A DNA stretch of 45,758 nt from CAZNNH01 sp964574335 (lineage in GTDB: Bacteria; Acidobacteriota; Vicinamibacteria; Fen-336), in assembly GCA_964574335.1 (NCBI GenBank), contig CAZNNH010000035.1, positions 1 through 45,758 of the forward strand, written 5' to 3'. Position 1 is the stretch's first letter; each line of letters opens with the position of its first letter. Positions 1 through 7,749 of this stretch are shown piece after piece. Below the pieces are notes generated by a model. The model saw nothing but the letters and a program-made list of their open reading frames with translations. It made no database searches and was not told the origin of the DNA. The position numbers and the translations under genes are program-made.

Positions 1-37
1 GACCACGGCGACCTCGCGGGCCCTGAGCCCGGCGCCC
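1..37. repeat. direct repeat, left copy (DR-L)
   Basis: Nearly identical to 4469-4504: 27 of the first 29 bases match without gaps, and the match extends with small differences to base 37. The right part (18-55) also matches 843-880 at 35 of 38 bases. Read on the minus strand, both long copies encode a peptide beginning LRAREVA. The repeats bracket the toxin remnant, the GH51 gene and the esterase. Whether they come from an insertion, a recombination or a duplicated gene end cannot be decided because the window starts inside this copy. Confidence 0.6.
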
Positions 38-163
38 CCCTCGACGCTACGCCACAGCTTCCCGAGGGCGGCCGGGTGATCCTCGGCCAGGCCGGGGCGC
101 GCCAGGATCATGCCGTCGTAGGGTGGGATGGCGCCGCGGCTCGCCCGAACACCGGGCATCTCC
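1..163 (-). pseudogene. fragment of an osmoprotectant-binding (OpuAC-like) gene, running off the left edge
   Basis: Bases 54-139 match 4880-4973 of the intact permease-binding-protein fusion gene at high identity. A single 9-base deletion keeps the reading frame. On the minus strand the piece encodes RGAIPPYD, then LARPGLAEDHPA, the same peptides seen near residue 430 of the intact protein. The homology begins abruptly near 140. Upstream of it the frame is open back to an ATG near 163 but the sequence is unrelated, so the binding-domain body is absent. The frame stays open to base 1. It is best read as a duplicated, truncated gene end left by a rearrangement. A chimeric short gene is possible but less likely. 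Confidence 0.6.
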
Positions 164-322
164 GGTGACGGCCCAGAGGCCAGCCCGTCCGCAGCGAAGT
201 GGAAGCCGACCTCTTTGCCGACCTCGCGGAAGGTCGAGCTGTCTCCACTGCGGCTGCCTCGCGAACGCGCCGACGGCGCCATCGAGCGTTCGTCTGCTGA
301 AACCGGCTCTTCGACGCCGCGC

Positions 323-603
323 CTATCGTCCCTGCAGGACGCTCACGACAGCCCCGACGATCTGTCTGTGGGCCTCGCCTGTCAGGATGCCAGCCGTCCT
401 GACCACGAGCGACTGGTGAGCCGTGAACAGCTTGCCCGGCCGCGCATAGCTCTCGCGCCCGAGACTCCCCGACGCGAAGGAGCCCTCCGGTAGTCCCCGT
501 GGCCAGCCCCGGCCAACACGATAGCCGGCCGTAGCTTCGATGAGGAGAGGTCCGAGAACGGAAAGCGGACGAGGACTACGGCTCCGGCTCGAGGTGTGAC
601 CAC
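323..603 (-). pseudogene. MazF/PemK-family toxin, frameshifted and internally deleted
   Basis: MazF/PemK toxins are small ribosome-associated or free mRNA endoribonucleases. The first ~33 codons read VVLVRFPFSDLSSSKLRPA, then IVLAGAGHGDY, the classic N-terminal beta-strand and loop with the conserved FPFSD and KLRP segments. The frame then runs into unrelated basic sequence. The C-terminal part (FASGSLGRESYARPGKLF to VVSVLQG) continues in another frame down to a stop at 323. About 20 residues between GDY and FASGSL, normally carrying the CQITS-type strand, are missing. A deletion therefore both shortened the gene and shifted the frame, so no active toxin is expected. It follows and overlaps the antitoxin gene by 28 bases, the usual antitoxin-first arrangement. 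Confidence 0.75.
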
Positions 604-785
604 GCAGCATCCTCCTCTGGACGCAGCCAGTCGGCCGCAAGGGCGGCTTCACTGAGGAGAGCGGTCTCAGCCTCGGCAGGCTCTAGCACCGTGACCAGGA
701 CACGAGAACCCGGCGCCAACACGACTGGCTCTCTGGGCTTGATGTTGCCCTGCTCATCGACTTCAGCTTCCACAGTCGTGTGCAC
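576..785 (-). CDS. antitoxin of a MazF/PemK-type pair (AbrB-like small protein)
   Basis: A 69-residue acidic protein. The N-terminal half (TVEAEVDEQGNIKPREPV, then GSRVLVTVLEP) has the short beta-strand pattern of antitoxin families that pair with PemK-like toxins (related to DUF2281/SpoVT-AbrB). The C-terminal half is helical and acidic and ends in LEPEP, suitable for wrapping a basic toxin. It lies directly upstream of the broken toxin remnant and overlaps it by 28 bases, which is the main basis for the call. The antitoxin frame is intact while the toxin is destroyed, the expected decay order because an intact toxin alone would be harmful. No family-specific catalytic residues exist to confirm it. 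Confidence 0.6.
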   Translation of the reverse strand: MHTTVEAEVDEQGNIKPREPVVLAPGSRVLVTVLEPAEAETALLSEAALAADWLRPEEDAAWSHLEPEP

Positions 786-842
786 GGGCCAAGTCTACCA
801 CTCAGCGAGGACATCACGGCGGCAGCCAGACCGGCGCGACCC

Positions 843-880
843 GGGCCCTGAACCCCGCGACCCCCTCGACGCTACGCCAC
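843..880. repeat. third, shorter copy of the flanking repeat
   Basis: These 38 bases match 18-55 at 35 positions without gaps. The stretch 786-1093 between the antitoxin start and the GH51 start holds this copy and a weak -10-like hexamer. It also has an open frame at about 945-1113 encoding a charged peptide (EAEQAQRQRLADEMHK) that I cannot assign. Nothing else is recognisable there. Confidence 0.5.
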
Positions 881-1081
881 GTCGTCTCCCCCACCGCCGT
901 GGCCGGCCCAGTCCTCCTCTCCTACGGGGTCCCAGGTGGCCCCCGAAGCTGAGCAGGCCCAGCGTCAGCGACTCGCTGACGAAATGCACAAGCAATGGGA
1001 CAGGGAGAAGGCGACCAGACTGCAAGCGGTCGAGCGGACCCCGCCCCGCAAGACGCTACTCGAGGGCGCGGTCGCACCGGA

Positions 1082-1087
1082 TATACT
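1082..1087 (+). promoter_or_regulatory. TATACT -10-like element immediately before the GH51 start
   Basis: TATACT (5 of 6 to TATAAT) lies 6 bases before the ATG at 1094, and no Shine-Dalgarno sequence precedes that ATG. A transcript from this element would start at or next to the start codon, as in leaderless messages. No good -35 box is visible, so the call is weak. Confidence 0.25.
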
Positions 1088-1093
1088 CTGCCC

Positions 1094-2650
1094 ATGCGAC
1101 CGACAAAGAGACTGAGCTTGTTGCTTTCCACCCTGATCCTTGCCGGCCCGACCCTCGCGAGCCCTGCGGACCGGCAGCCCGCCCTGATCAAGGTCGACCT
1201 CGACCGCACCATCGGTGCGATCGACCCCAACATCTACGGCAGCTTTCTCGAGCCCCTCGGGCGCGCCTTCGGCCGGGGCATCGTCTACGGCCCCTTGTAC
1301 GACCCGGACTCACCTCTCTCCGAAAAGAACGGCTTCCGCAAGGACTACGTCCGACAGATCAGGGAGCTGAAGGTCTCCGCCATCCGGTGGCCCGGGGGCA
1401 ACTTCGTTTCCGGCCATCACTGGGAAGACGCCATCGGGCCGAAGGAGAAGCGTTCCGCCACGCTGGACCTTTCTCGCACCCGCGTGGAATCCAACCAGAT
1501 GGGCACGGATGAGTACGTGGCCTTCAGCAACCTCGTCGGGGCGGAGAACTTCATCTGCATCAACGCCGGCACCGGAACGATCGAGGACGCCGCCCACTGG
1601 GTGGAATACACGAACGCCCCGGTCGGCACCCGCTATGCCGACCTCCGGGCGCAGTACGGCCATCCCGAACCCTACGGCGTGAAGTACTGGGCGCTTGGGA
1701 ACGAGCCCGATGGCCCTTGGCAGCTCGGGCACAAGAACAAGGAGGACTACACCAAGTTCGCCATCGAGGCTGCCAAGATGATGCGCGCTGCCGACAAGGG
1801 CATTCTGCTGGTCGCCGCCGGCTCGTCGAACTATCCGTTGGTCACGGAACGCTACGATCCCAAGGACGGCTGGACCGATTGGAACGGCTATGTGCTCGAT
1901 CAGATGGCCGGCTACATCGACTACATCTCCCTCCACCGCTACGTCTTCCAGGTCTTGCGCGGAATCGACGACCCGGGTTTCACCGACCAGATGTCCCTGG
2001 GCCGGGAGATCGATCGCATCATCGAGATCGTCCAGGGCCAGATCGAGACGACGATGGTCAAGTCCGGAACGGAGCGACCGATCTACATCTCGTTCGACGA
2101 ATACGGCGCGCGGGGCAACAACCTGGCTGGTCCTCTGCTGCTGGCCCAGCACCTCAACGCCTTCATTCGCCACGCCGACATCGTCAAGATGGCGAACCTG
2201 ACCTTCCTGAGCAGCCTCGTCGGTATCACCCCCGAGGGGGACTACAAGACCTCTCTCTATTACCCGTTCTACCTGTATTCGAACCACAGCCGGGGCACGG
2301 CGCTCGACGTCTACGTGCGTTGCGAGACCTACAGCAACCAGGTCTTCAAAGAGATCCCTTACCTGGACGTCACGGCGGTGTTGAACGAGTCCGACGGCAA
2401 GCTGATCGTGAACGTGGTGAACCGCAGCGCAACCGACGCCATGCCAGCCGAGATCGAGCTGCAATCCGGCGCCTACACCGGCAACGGGCAGGTCCATCTC
2501 GTCAACGCCGAGTCCATCGAAGCCACCAACACCGCCACGGAGGAGCAGGTACACATCGTGACCAGCGATGTGACATTCGCGGGCAACCGGGTCGGCCACA
2601 CCTTCCCGGCCCATTCCCTCACCCAACTGGAAATCGCTCTGCAGAAGTGA
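1094..2650 (+). CDS. exported GH51-family alpha-L-arabinofuranosidase-like glycosidase
   Basis: A 518-residue retaining glycoside hydrolase expected to release arabinofuranosyl side chains from hemicellulose or pectin outside the cytoplasm. The start at 1094 gives a clean signal peptide (MRPTKRLSLLLSTLILAG, cleavage near LAS-PAD). An upstream in-frame ATG at 995 would bury it. The catalytic domain shows IDPNIYGSFLEPLGRA, IRWPGGNF, the acid/base motif GNEPDGPW with Glu204, and the nucleophile region ISFDEYGAR with Glu336, spaced as in GH51. The C-terminal ~100 residues look like the beta-sandwich that closes GH51 enzymes. An exported esterase follows 124 bases downstream, so the two may act together on acylated plant polysaccharide. 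Substrate is inferred; related GH51 enzymes also include endoglucanases. Confidence 0.85.
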   Translation: MRPTKRLSLLLSTLILAGPTLASPADRQPALIKVDLDRTIGAIDPNIYGSFLEPLGRAFGRGIVYGPLYDPDSPLSEKNGFRKDYVRQIRELKVSAIRWPGGNFVSGHHWEDAIGPKEKRSATLDLSRTRVESNQMGTDEYVAFSNLVGAENFICINAGTGTIEDAAHWVEYTNAPVGTRYADLRAQYGHPEPYGVKYWALGNEPDGPWQLGHKNKEDYTKFAIEAAKMMRAADKGILLVAAGSSNYPLVTERYDPKDGWTDWNGYVLDQMAGYIDYISLHRYVFQVLRGIDDPGFTDQMSLGREIDRIIEIVQGQIETTMVKSGTERPIYISFDEYGARGNNLAGPLLLAQHLNAFIRHADIVKMANLTFLSSLVGITPEGDYKTSLYYPFYLYSNHSRGTALDVYVRCETYSNQVFKEIPYLDVTAVLNESDGKLIVNVVNRSATDAMPAEIELQSGAYTGNGQVHLVNAESIEATNTATEEQVHIVTSDVTFAGNRVGHTFPAHSLTQLEIALQK

Positions 2651-2713
2651 CCCGGGTGCGGTGAGTGACTGGGGCCCGCCGGGAAACCACCACCTTCGCT
2701 GAACAACCTGAGG

Positions 2714-2748
2714 GGCCAGTAACGTCGGGAGCTGACGTCAGACTGGCC
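2714..2748 (+). promoter_or_regulatory. hairpin between the GH51 and esterase genes
   Basis: Arms GGCCAGT (2714-2720) and ACTGGCC (2742-2748) enclose a second pair, ACGTC (2722-2726) and GACGT (2734-2738), giving a two-part stem around a short loop. It lies 12 bases before the esterase Shine-Dalgarno sequence and 64 bases after the GH51 stop. With no T tract it could be an attenuator, an operator or an RNA-processing site. Function is not evident. Confidence 0.4.
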
Positions 2749-2774
2749 GCCTTATGCCACGGAAGGGAAGAAAG

Positions 2775-4298
2775 ATGAGGATCCACTTGATCATTCTGGC
2801 CGGGGCGGCCCTCGTCCTATCGGGCCCCACAGCCCGTTCCGAACAGTCAGCCAACGCCGAAGATCCCGTCGTTGCAACTGACGCCGGCAAGGTCCGCGGC
2901 GCCGTGACCGACGACGGCTCCATCGTCTTCCGCGGCATTCCGTTCGCGGCGCCCCCGGTGGGCGACCTGCGTTGGAAGCCGCCGCAGCCGGTCGAGCCGT
3001 GGGACGACGTGCTCGTGGCCGTCGAGGAGGCTGCGACCTGCCCACAGTCGGACCAGGGCTGGAACGCGTTTGCGATGAAGTCGACGTCCGAGGACTGCCT
3101 CTATCTCAATGTCCGCACGCCCGAGCTCTCACCCGACAAACCCCTGCCGGTCATGGTCTGGATACATGGGGGCGGCAACGTCGCCGGCGGCGCCGCGGAC
3201 GTGATCGAGGGCACCCTTCACAGGCGGGGGGTGGTATTGGTCTCCTCGCAGTACCGTCTCGGCGCGCTCGGCTTCATGGCGCACCCGGCCTTCACGGCAG
3301 AATCCGCCCAAGGCGCGTCCGGCAACTACGCCTTCATGGACGACCAGGCGGCGCTGCGCTGGGTGGAGAAGAACATCGCGGCGTTCGGCGGCGATCCCCA
3401 CAACGTCACGATCTTCGGCGAGTCCGCTGGCGGGCAGCATGTGGGCATGCACTTGCTGTCGCCCGGCTCGCGCGGTCTCTTTCAGCGCGCCATCGAGGAG
3501 AGCGGCACCTCCAATTTCGGCGCGGCGACGCGCTCGCTCGGGGACTCGGAGGCGATCGGGCGGCTGATCGTCGAGAACGCCGGGCTCGGCCCCGATGCCT
3601 CGGCCGAGGAGATCCGCGCCCTGCCGCTCGAGAAGTTGCTCGCCGCGCAGACGTCGACCCAGGCACCGGACGGCAAGGGCCTCTTCACCGTCGCGGAATT
3701 CGACGGCGTCTTTCTCAGAGAAGACCCGCTCGATCTCTACGCCCGCGGCGAGGCGGTTCAGGTCCCGCTGATCATCGGGGCGAACGCGAGAGAGATTCCG
3801 TTCTATCCCAACGCCGATGTGGCGCGCGGCGCAGTCCGCGCGGCCTTCGGCTCGGCTGCGGACGAGGCCCTCGCCTACTACGGCCTCGACAAAGGAGGAA
3901 CGCCCGTGACCGACGCGCGCCTCGGCGACGCCGGGTTCCAGATCGCCACGGACATCTCCTTCCGCTGCCCCGTGGTCGCGGTCTCCAAGTCCGGCGTGCG
4001 CGGCGGAGAGAGGGTCTATCAGTATCACTTCGACCATGACCCGCCGGGGGGGCAGGTCTCCCACGCAGCGGAGCTCGGCTTCGTCTTCGGCTATCAGCCG
4101 GGCCCGCACATGGACACGGGCCCCCTACAGGCCTACTGGACGAACTTCGCCAAGACCGGCGACCCCAATGGCGAAGGTCTGCCTGAATGGCCGGTCTACG
4201 ATCTCGAAGCCCGGCCCTATCTCGAGTTCACCAATGACGGCCCCGTCGCCAGGAAAAAGCTGCGCGAACCGGTCTGCGACTGGCTCGCCTCCCCCTAG
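2775..4298 (+). CDS. exported type-B carboxylesterase (alpha/beta hydrolase)
   Basis: A 507-residue serine ester hydrolase of the carboxylesterase/para-nitrobenzyl esterase family. The ATG at 2775 is preceded by GGAAGGG at 8-base spacing. An in-frame ATG at 2754 lies upstream of that site and is less likely. The signal peptide is MRIHLIILAGAALVLSG. Diagnostic segments in order are GKVRGA, FRGIPFAAPPVGDLRW, SEDCLYLNV, the oxyanion-hole motif WIHGGG, the nucleophile elbow FGESAGG (Ser217) and a late HAAELGFVFG holding the likely catalytic His. Length is typical. It follows the arabinofuranosidase in the same direction, suggesting feruloyl or acetyl ester removal from plant cell-wall material, but substrate cannot be read from sequence. 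Confidence 0.88.
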   Translation: MRIHLIILAGAALVLSGPTARSEQSANAEDPVVATDAGKVRGAVTDDGSIVFRGIPFAAPPVGDLRWKPPQPVEPWDDVLVAVEEAATCPQSDQGWNAFAMKSTSEDCLYLNVRTPELSPDKPLPVMVWIHGGGNVAGGAADVIEGTLHRRGVVLVSSQYRLGALGFMAHPAFTAESAQGASGNYAFMDDQAALRWVEKNIAAFGGDPHNVTIFGESAGGQHVGMHLLSPGSRGLFQRAIEESGTSNFGAATRSLGDSEAIGRLIVENAGLGPDASAEEIRALPLEKLLAAQTSTQAPDGKGLFTVAEFDGVFLREDPLDLYARGEAVQVPLIIGANAREIPFYPNADVARGAVRAAFGSAADEALAYYGLDKGGTPVTDARLGDAGFQIATDISFRCPVVAVSKSGVRGGERVYQYHFDHDPPGGQVSHAAELGFVFGYQPGPHMDTGPLQAYWTNFAKTGDPNGEGLPEWPVYDLEARPYLEFTNDGPVARKKLREPVCDWLASP

Positions 4299-4357
4299 CG
4301 GCCGAGCGTGGGTAATGCGAGGGCGGTTTGGGTGTCAACCCCGCCCTCGCAGGCCGC
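4298..4357 (+). terminator. strong hairpin after the esterase gene
   Basis: Perfect 11-base arms TGCGAGGGCGG (4316-4326) and CCGCCCTCGCA (4341-4351) are enclosed by outer arms GCGGCC (4298-4303) and GGCCGC (4352-4357). The structure begins at the last base of the stop codon, as expected for a terminator or 3' stabiliser. No T run follows, so intrinsic termination would be of the U-less type. Confidence 0.5.
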
Positions 4358-4468
4358 GCTTGGGGGCCTACGGCGGCGCGGGCCACGCCTGACTGCGCCT
4401 TGGCACACCGGCGCGACCCGGACCCGGGCCGCGGGCGGTCAGCGGGCGCCCGTTTCGGCCGACATGCA

Positions 4469-4504
4469 GACCAGGGCAACCTCGCGGGCCCTGAGCCTCG
4501 CGCC
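4469..4504. repeat. direct repeat, right copy (DR-R)
   Basis: Matches bases 1-37 with two mismatches in the first 29 positions. On the minus strand it encodes LRAREVALV. It separates the esterase region from the GH51 stump and the intact transporter gene. Confidence 0.6.
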
Positions 4505-4571
4505 GATCAGGTGTCGATCCTCTTTGACATCTGACTCGCGTCCACCACACCAACGGTGACGTCGCCCGCCG

Positions 4572-4772
4572 GTGGACATCCGGGCGAGCCTGACCGGCAT
4601 CGCGGCACGGGCGGCGTCCGGCGCCACCCTGACCGCACCCAAGGTCGACAGCGTGAATACCTTCGAGGCACCGGAGACGGTCCGGCCACGGCCGGTGTCG
4701 CCTAGGCTGGAAAGGGACACGCTGACGCTGAGGCTGGAGCCGAAGTCGGTGACCGTCATCTCCGTCGAGTGA
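4572..4772 (+). pseudogene. C-terminal remnant of a second GH51 arabinofuranosidase
   Basis: An open frame of 66 codons reads ATLTAPKVDSVNTFEAPE, then a proline-rich stretch, then DTLTLRLEPKSVTVISVE and a stop. This is the characteristic end of GH51 arabinofuranosidases, where a LTAP..D..NTFE..V segment is followed by the last two beta-strands ending in PPKSV-type sequence. No catalytic domain precedes it. Sequence upstream of 4572 does not match the family, and the nearest repeat copy lies 67 bases away. It differs in sequence from the end of the intact enzyme at 1094-2650, so it is not a simple duplicate of that gene. Its stop overlaps the end of the convergent transporter gene by 17 bases, so this was probably the ancestral neighbour before the rearrangement. 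Confidence 0.65.
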
Positions 4773-6303
4773 GGGACGGCAACGACTCCAGGAACTCCTC
4801 GGCCACTGCCGCCGGGGTCCGCCCCTCCTGGTCCACGGCCAGGTTCATCCGGCGCATCCGCTCGACGCTGATGGTGCCCGACAGCTTCCGAAGGGCGGCC
4901 AGGACGGCCGGGTGGTCCTCGGCCAGGCCGGGGCGCGCCAGGACCACGGCGTCGTAGGGAGGGATGGCGCCGCGGTCGTCCTCCAGCGTCGAGAGGTCGA
5001 AGGCGGCGATCCGTCCATCGGTGGAGAAGGCGCTGATCACGTCGACGTCGCCGAGGGCCGCCGCCTGGTACATGAGGGCGGAGTCCATGCTGCGGCGCTC
5101 CCGGAAGGCGAGGCCGTAGACGGCCTTCACCGCCTTCCACTCCCCGCGGGCGAAGAACTCGTAGTCGCCGCCTATGGACCACCGGGGAGCGTGAGGCACC
5201 AGGTCGCTGATGTTCCGGATCCCGAGGGACTCCGCCCGGCGGCGGGGCATGGCGAAGACGTAGGCGTTCTCGAAGCCGAGCGCCCCGATCAGGGTCACGC
5301 GGTGCTGGCTCATCAGGTACCGCTCGACCTCCCGCAGCACCCGCCCGCGGTCGTGGGGCACCGAGTCCCGCTTCATGATCGTGGCCCAGATGGTCCCCGA
5401 GTAGTCCACGTACACGTCGATCTCGCCGGAGCAGAGGGCGTCGAAGGCGACGGTGGATCCGAGCGACGGCACCGTCTCCGACCCGAGGCCGGCGACCCGC
5501 GCCACCTGACGGGCCAGGATCTCGCTCAGGATGTACTGCTCGGTGAAGGTCTTGGCCCCGATCTTGATCGGGGTAACATCGGTCTGGAGCCAGGCCCGGG
5601 CCGCGGTGGCCCCGGCGTAGGCGTAGAGCAGGCCGGCCATCCCGAGGGCGGAGATCACCAGCCATCGACGGCGGGTCTCGACCCCGAGGTGGAGCATCCG
5701 CACCAGGCCGTCGAGAAGCAGGGCCAGGGCGGCCGCCCCCACGCAGCCCACCAGGACGGCGGCGAAGTTGCGGGTCTGCAGCCCGCTGAAGATGAAGTTC
5801 CCGAGGCTGGGGGCACCCACCGGCGTCGACAGGGTGGCGATCCCCACCGTCCAGACGGTGGAGGTGCGGACACCGGCGATCACGATCGGCGCCGCCAGCG
5901 GCAGCTCCACCCGCCAAAGCCGCTGGGTGGGCGTCATCCCCACTCCGCGCGCCGCCTCGACGAGGGCCGCGTCCACCCCGGCAAGACCGGTGACTGTGTT
6001 CCGCAGGATCGGGAGCACGCTGTACAGCACCAGACCGAGGAAGGCGGGGAGGTAACCGATGCTCTGAAGGCCGAGGCTGGCCAGCAGCGGCACCATGATG
6101 GCCAAGAGGGCCAGGCTGGGAACGGTCTGGACGATGCTGGCCACCCCCAGCACCGGCGCCTCGAGCCAGGCGACACGGCTGACCAGAACCCCCAGCGGGA
6201 CGCTGAGGGCGGTGCCGACCAGGAGCGCCGCCAGGGTGAGCTGGAGGTGGGCCGTCAGGTACTCCGGCAGCAGCGCGAGCTGCTCGGTCAACGCCCCTCC
6301 CAC
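4756..6303 (-). CDS. osmoprotectant ABC transporter, permease fused to substrate-binding domain
   Basis: A 515-residue fusion for uptake of glycine betaine, choline or a related quaternary amine. Residues 1-225 form a ProW/OpuB-type permease with about six membrane spans and the cytoplasmic loop that docks to the ATPase (EAARGVGMTPTQRLWRVELP). After a seventh membrane segment (about 215-235) comes an OpuAC-type binding domain beginning IKIGAKTFTEQYILSEIL and continuing GEIDVYVDYSGT and GGDYEFFARGEWKAVK. The fusion tethers the receptor to the outer face of the membrane, a layout known for this family. The start overlaps the end of the ATPase gene by 16 bases, so translation is coupled. A truncated copy of its 3' part lies at the left edge of the window. 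Confidence 0.9.
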   Translation of the reverse strand: MGGALTEQLALLPEYLTAHLQLTLAALLVGTALSVPLGVLVSRVAWLEAPVLGVASIVQTVPSLALLAIMVPLLASLGLQSIGYLPAFLGLVLYSVLPILRNTVTGLAGVDAALVEAARGVGMTPTQRLWRVELPLAAPIVIAGVRTSTVWTVGIATLSTPVGAPSLGNFIFSGLQTRNFAAVLVGCVGAAALALLLDGLVRMLHLGVETRRRWLVISALGMAGLLYAYAGATAARAWLQTDVTPIKIGAKTFTEQYILSEILARQVARVAGLGSETVPSLGSTVAFDALCSGEIDVYVDYSGTIWATIMKRDSVPHDRGRVLREVERYLMSQHRVTLIGALGFENAYVFAMPRRRAESLGIRNISDLVPHAPRWSIGGDYEFFARGEWKAVKAVYGLAFRERRSMDSALMYQAAALGDVDVISAFSTDGRIAAFDLSTLEDDRGAIPPYDAVVLARPGLAEDHPAVLAALRKLSGTISVERMRRMNLAVDQEGRTPAAVAEEFLESLPSLTRRR

Positions 6304-7049
6304 AGATCCTCGATGGCCCGCGACTGTCGGCGCGGCGTGTCCATGAGCTGCTCCACGTACTCGTCGGCCGGCTTCTGGATCAGCTCCCGCGGGGTGCCCA
6401 CCTGGACCACACGGCCCCCCTTCATCACCGCGATCCGGTCGCCGAGCAGCAGCGCTTCCGCCATGTCGTGGGTCACGAAGACGGCCGTCAGCCGAAGCTG
6501 CCTCCGGATCCGCTGGAACGAGCGTTGCAGCCGATCGCGGGTGATGGGATCGAGGGCGCCGAACGGCTCGTCGAGCAGCATCAGCCTGGGCCGGGCGGCC
6601 AGTGCCCGCGCCACCGCCACCCGCTGCTTCTCGCCCCCGGACAGGCCGTCCGGGCTCCGCTCACGCACCGAACGGGGATCGAGCTCCACCAGCTCCAGCA
6701 GCTCGTCGACGCGGGTCGCGATCCGATCCGCCTCCCAGCCCAGGAGCGACGGCGTGATCCCGATGTTCTGGGCCACTGTCATGTGGGGGAACAGGCCGAT
6801 CCTCTGGAAGACGTAGCCGATCTGGCGGCGGAGCTGGTGCGGCTCGATCTCGGCGACGTCCTGGCCGCCCACCAGCACCCGGCCCGACGAGGGCTCGATC
6901 AGGCGGTTGATCATCTTCAGGGTGGTGGTCTTCCCGGACCCGGAGGCACCCAGCAGGATCAGCAGGCTCGCCTCCTCGACCACGAAGGAGACGTCCTCCA
7001 CCGCAGAGGCCTCGCCGTATCGCTTGGCCAGACGCTGGGCCTCGATCAT
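6288..7049 (-). CDS. osmoprotectant ABC transporter ATP-binding subunit (OpuBA/ProV-like)
   Basis: A 253-residue ATPase that powers the adjacent permease. Motifs in order: Walker A GASGSGKTT, Q-loop FQRIGLFPHMTV, signature LSGGEKQR, Walker B LMLLDEPFGALD and switch His in VTHDMAEA. It lacks the C-terminal CBS pair of ProV/OpuAA, as in OpuBA/OpuCA short forms and YehX-type subunits. The ATG at 7049 is preceded by GGGGAGG at an 11-base spacing. A GTG 24 bases further upstream is an alternative. It ends inside the permease gene (16-base overlap) and follows the MarR gene by 38 bases, consistent with one operon. Confidence 0.9.
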   Translation of the reverse strand: MIEAQRLAKRYGEASAVEDVSFVVEEASLLILLGASGSGKTTTLKMINRLIEPSSGRVLVGGQDVAEIEPHQLRRQIGYVFQRIGLFPHMTVAQNIGITPSLLGWEADRIATRVDELLELVELDPRSVRERSPDGLSGGEKQRVAVARALAARPRLMLLDEPFGALDPITRDRLQRSFQRIRRQLRLTAVFVTHDMAEALLLGDRIAVMKGGRVVQVGTPRELIQKPADEYVEQLMDTPRRQSRAIEDLWEGR

Positions 7050-7087
7050 CGGGAAAGGCGGCCTCCCCACCACCCGGCGGTGGCCAA

Positions 7088-7702
7088 CTAGCCCTGGTCC
7101 GGCTTCTGGGGGTCGCCCTGGGAGAGGTAGGTGGCGGTGTCGGCGACCGAGACGTCCACCGGGCCCGACACCAGAACCGGAGCCGCCGGGAGCTGCTCGG
7201 CGTGCATCATCCGGGCCAGCCGCTGCAGGCTCGACAGCAGGAGCGACTGCTCCCAGTCCTCGAGCTGGCCGAGCTCGTGGATGAAGGTGTCCTGAAGGAG
7301 GGAGGGGCCCTGGCGCAGCACCGCGTGCCCCTCGTCGGTGGCCACGTTGATCACCCGCCGCTTGTCGACCTCGCTGCGCTCCCGCCGCACCAACCCCTTC
7401 CGCTCCAGCCGCTCGAGGATGGTCGAAACGGTCGCCTGGCCGAGGCTGACCCGGCGGGCCAGATCGCCGGTGGGGAGCGCCGGGCAGCGAACGGTCTCCC
7501 GTAGGAGCAGCAACTGGGGGCCGGTCAGGCCGTGCGCCTGAGCCAGGAAGCGGGAGTGCAGGTCGATGGCCCTGATGATCCGCCGGAGCGCGATCAGGAT
7601 CTCGTCTTCCCGGCTGAGCGTCGCCTCGCTGCTCGCCGAGCCGGCCGAAACCACTGCCCCGGGGTCTTTCGCCTGCGCCAGCCCCTCGACCCTCGAGCCC
7701 AT
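7088..7702 (-). CDS. MarR-family regulator, CosR/EctR-like
   Basis: A 204-residue winged-helix repressor. Residues ~30-175 carry the MarR fold: IRAIDLHSRFLAQAHGLTGPQ (N-terminal dimer helices), the recognition helix region ARRVSLGQATVSTILERL and the wing RERSEVDKRRV. This pattern closely resembles the CosR/EctR branch of MarR proteins, which repress ectoine synthesis and compatible-solute uptake. It sits between a methyltransferase (47 bases upstream) and the transporter (38 bases downstream), so context supports autoregulation of this osmoprotectant operon. The start at 7702 is chosen because all homology lies after it; a longer open frame upstream overlaps the methyltransferase and is a shadow. 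A 14-bp palindrome at the operon promoter is its likely operator (inference). Confidence 0.85.
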   Translation of the reverse strand: MGSRVEGLAQAKDPGAVVSAGSASSEATLSREDEILIALRRIIRAIDLHSRFLAQAHGLTGPQLLLLRETVRCPALPTGDLARRVSLGQATVSTILERLERKGLVRRERSEVDKRRVINVATDEGHAVLRQGPSLLQDTFIHELGQLEDWEQSLLLSSLQRLARMMHAEQLPAAPVLVSGPVDVSVADTATYLSQGDPQKPDQG

Positions 7703-7749
7703 CTCCCAGCCCGGCCTATTGTCGCATCGAGGCCGCCGGAGGGCGAGGC

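Noticed and set aside
995..1093. Upstream in-frame ATG for the GH51 gene
   Set aside because: It adds 33 charged residues before a perfect signal peptide, so the start at 1094 is preferred.
945..1113. Open frame with a charged, helical-looking peptide (EAEQAQRQRLADEMHK)
   Set aside because: No start codon with a ribosome binding site, no recognised family, and it overlaps the GH51 start. It may be a relic but cannot be supported as a gene.
4439..5917. Long arginine/glycine-rich open frame overlapping the permease-receptor gene on the same strand
   Set aside because: It is the frame-shifted shadow of the real gene at 4756-6303: low-complexity composition, no domain, and no ribosome binding site. 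Many similar antisense and shifted frames exist in this GC-rich DNA (e.g. inside the hyf genes, the HEAT gene and the receptor) and were dropped for the same reason.
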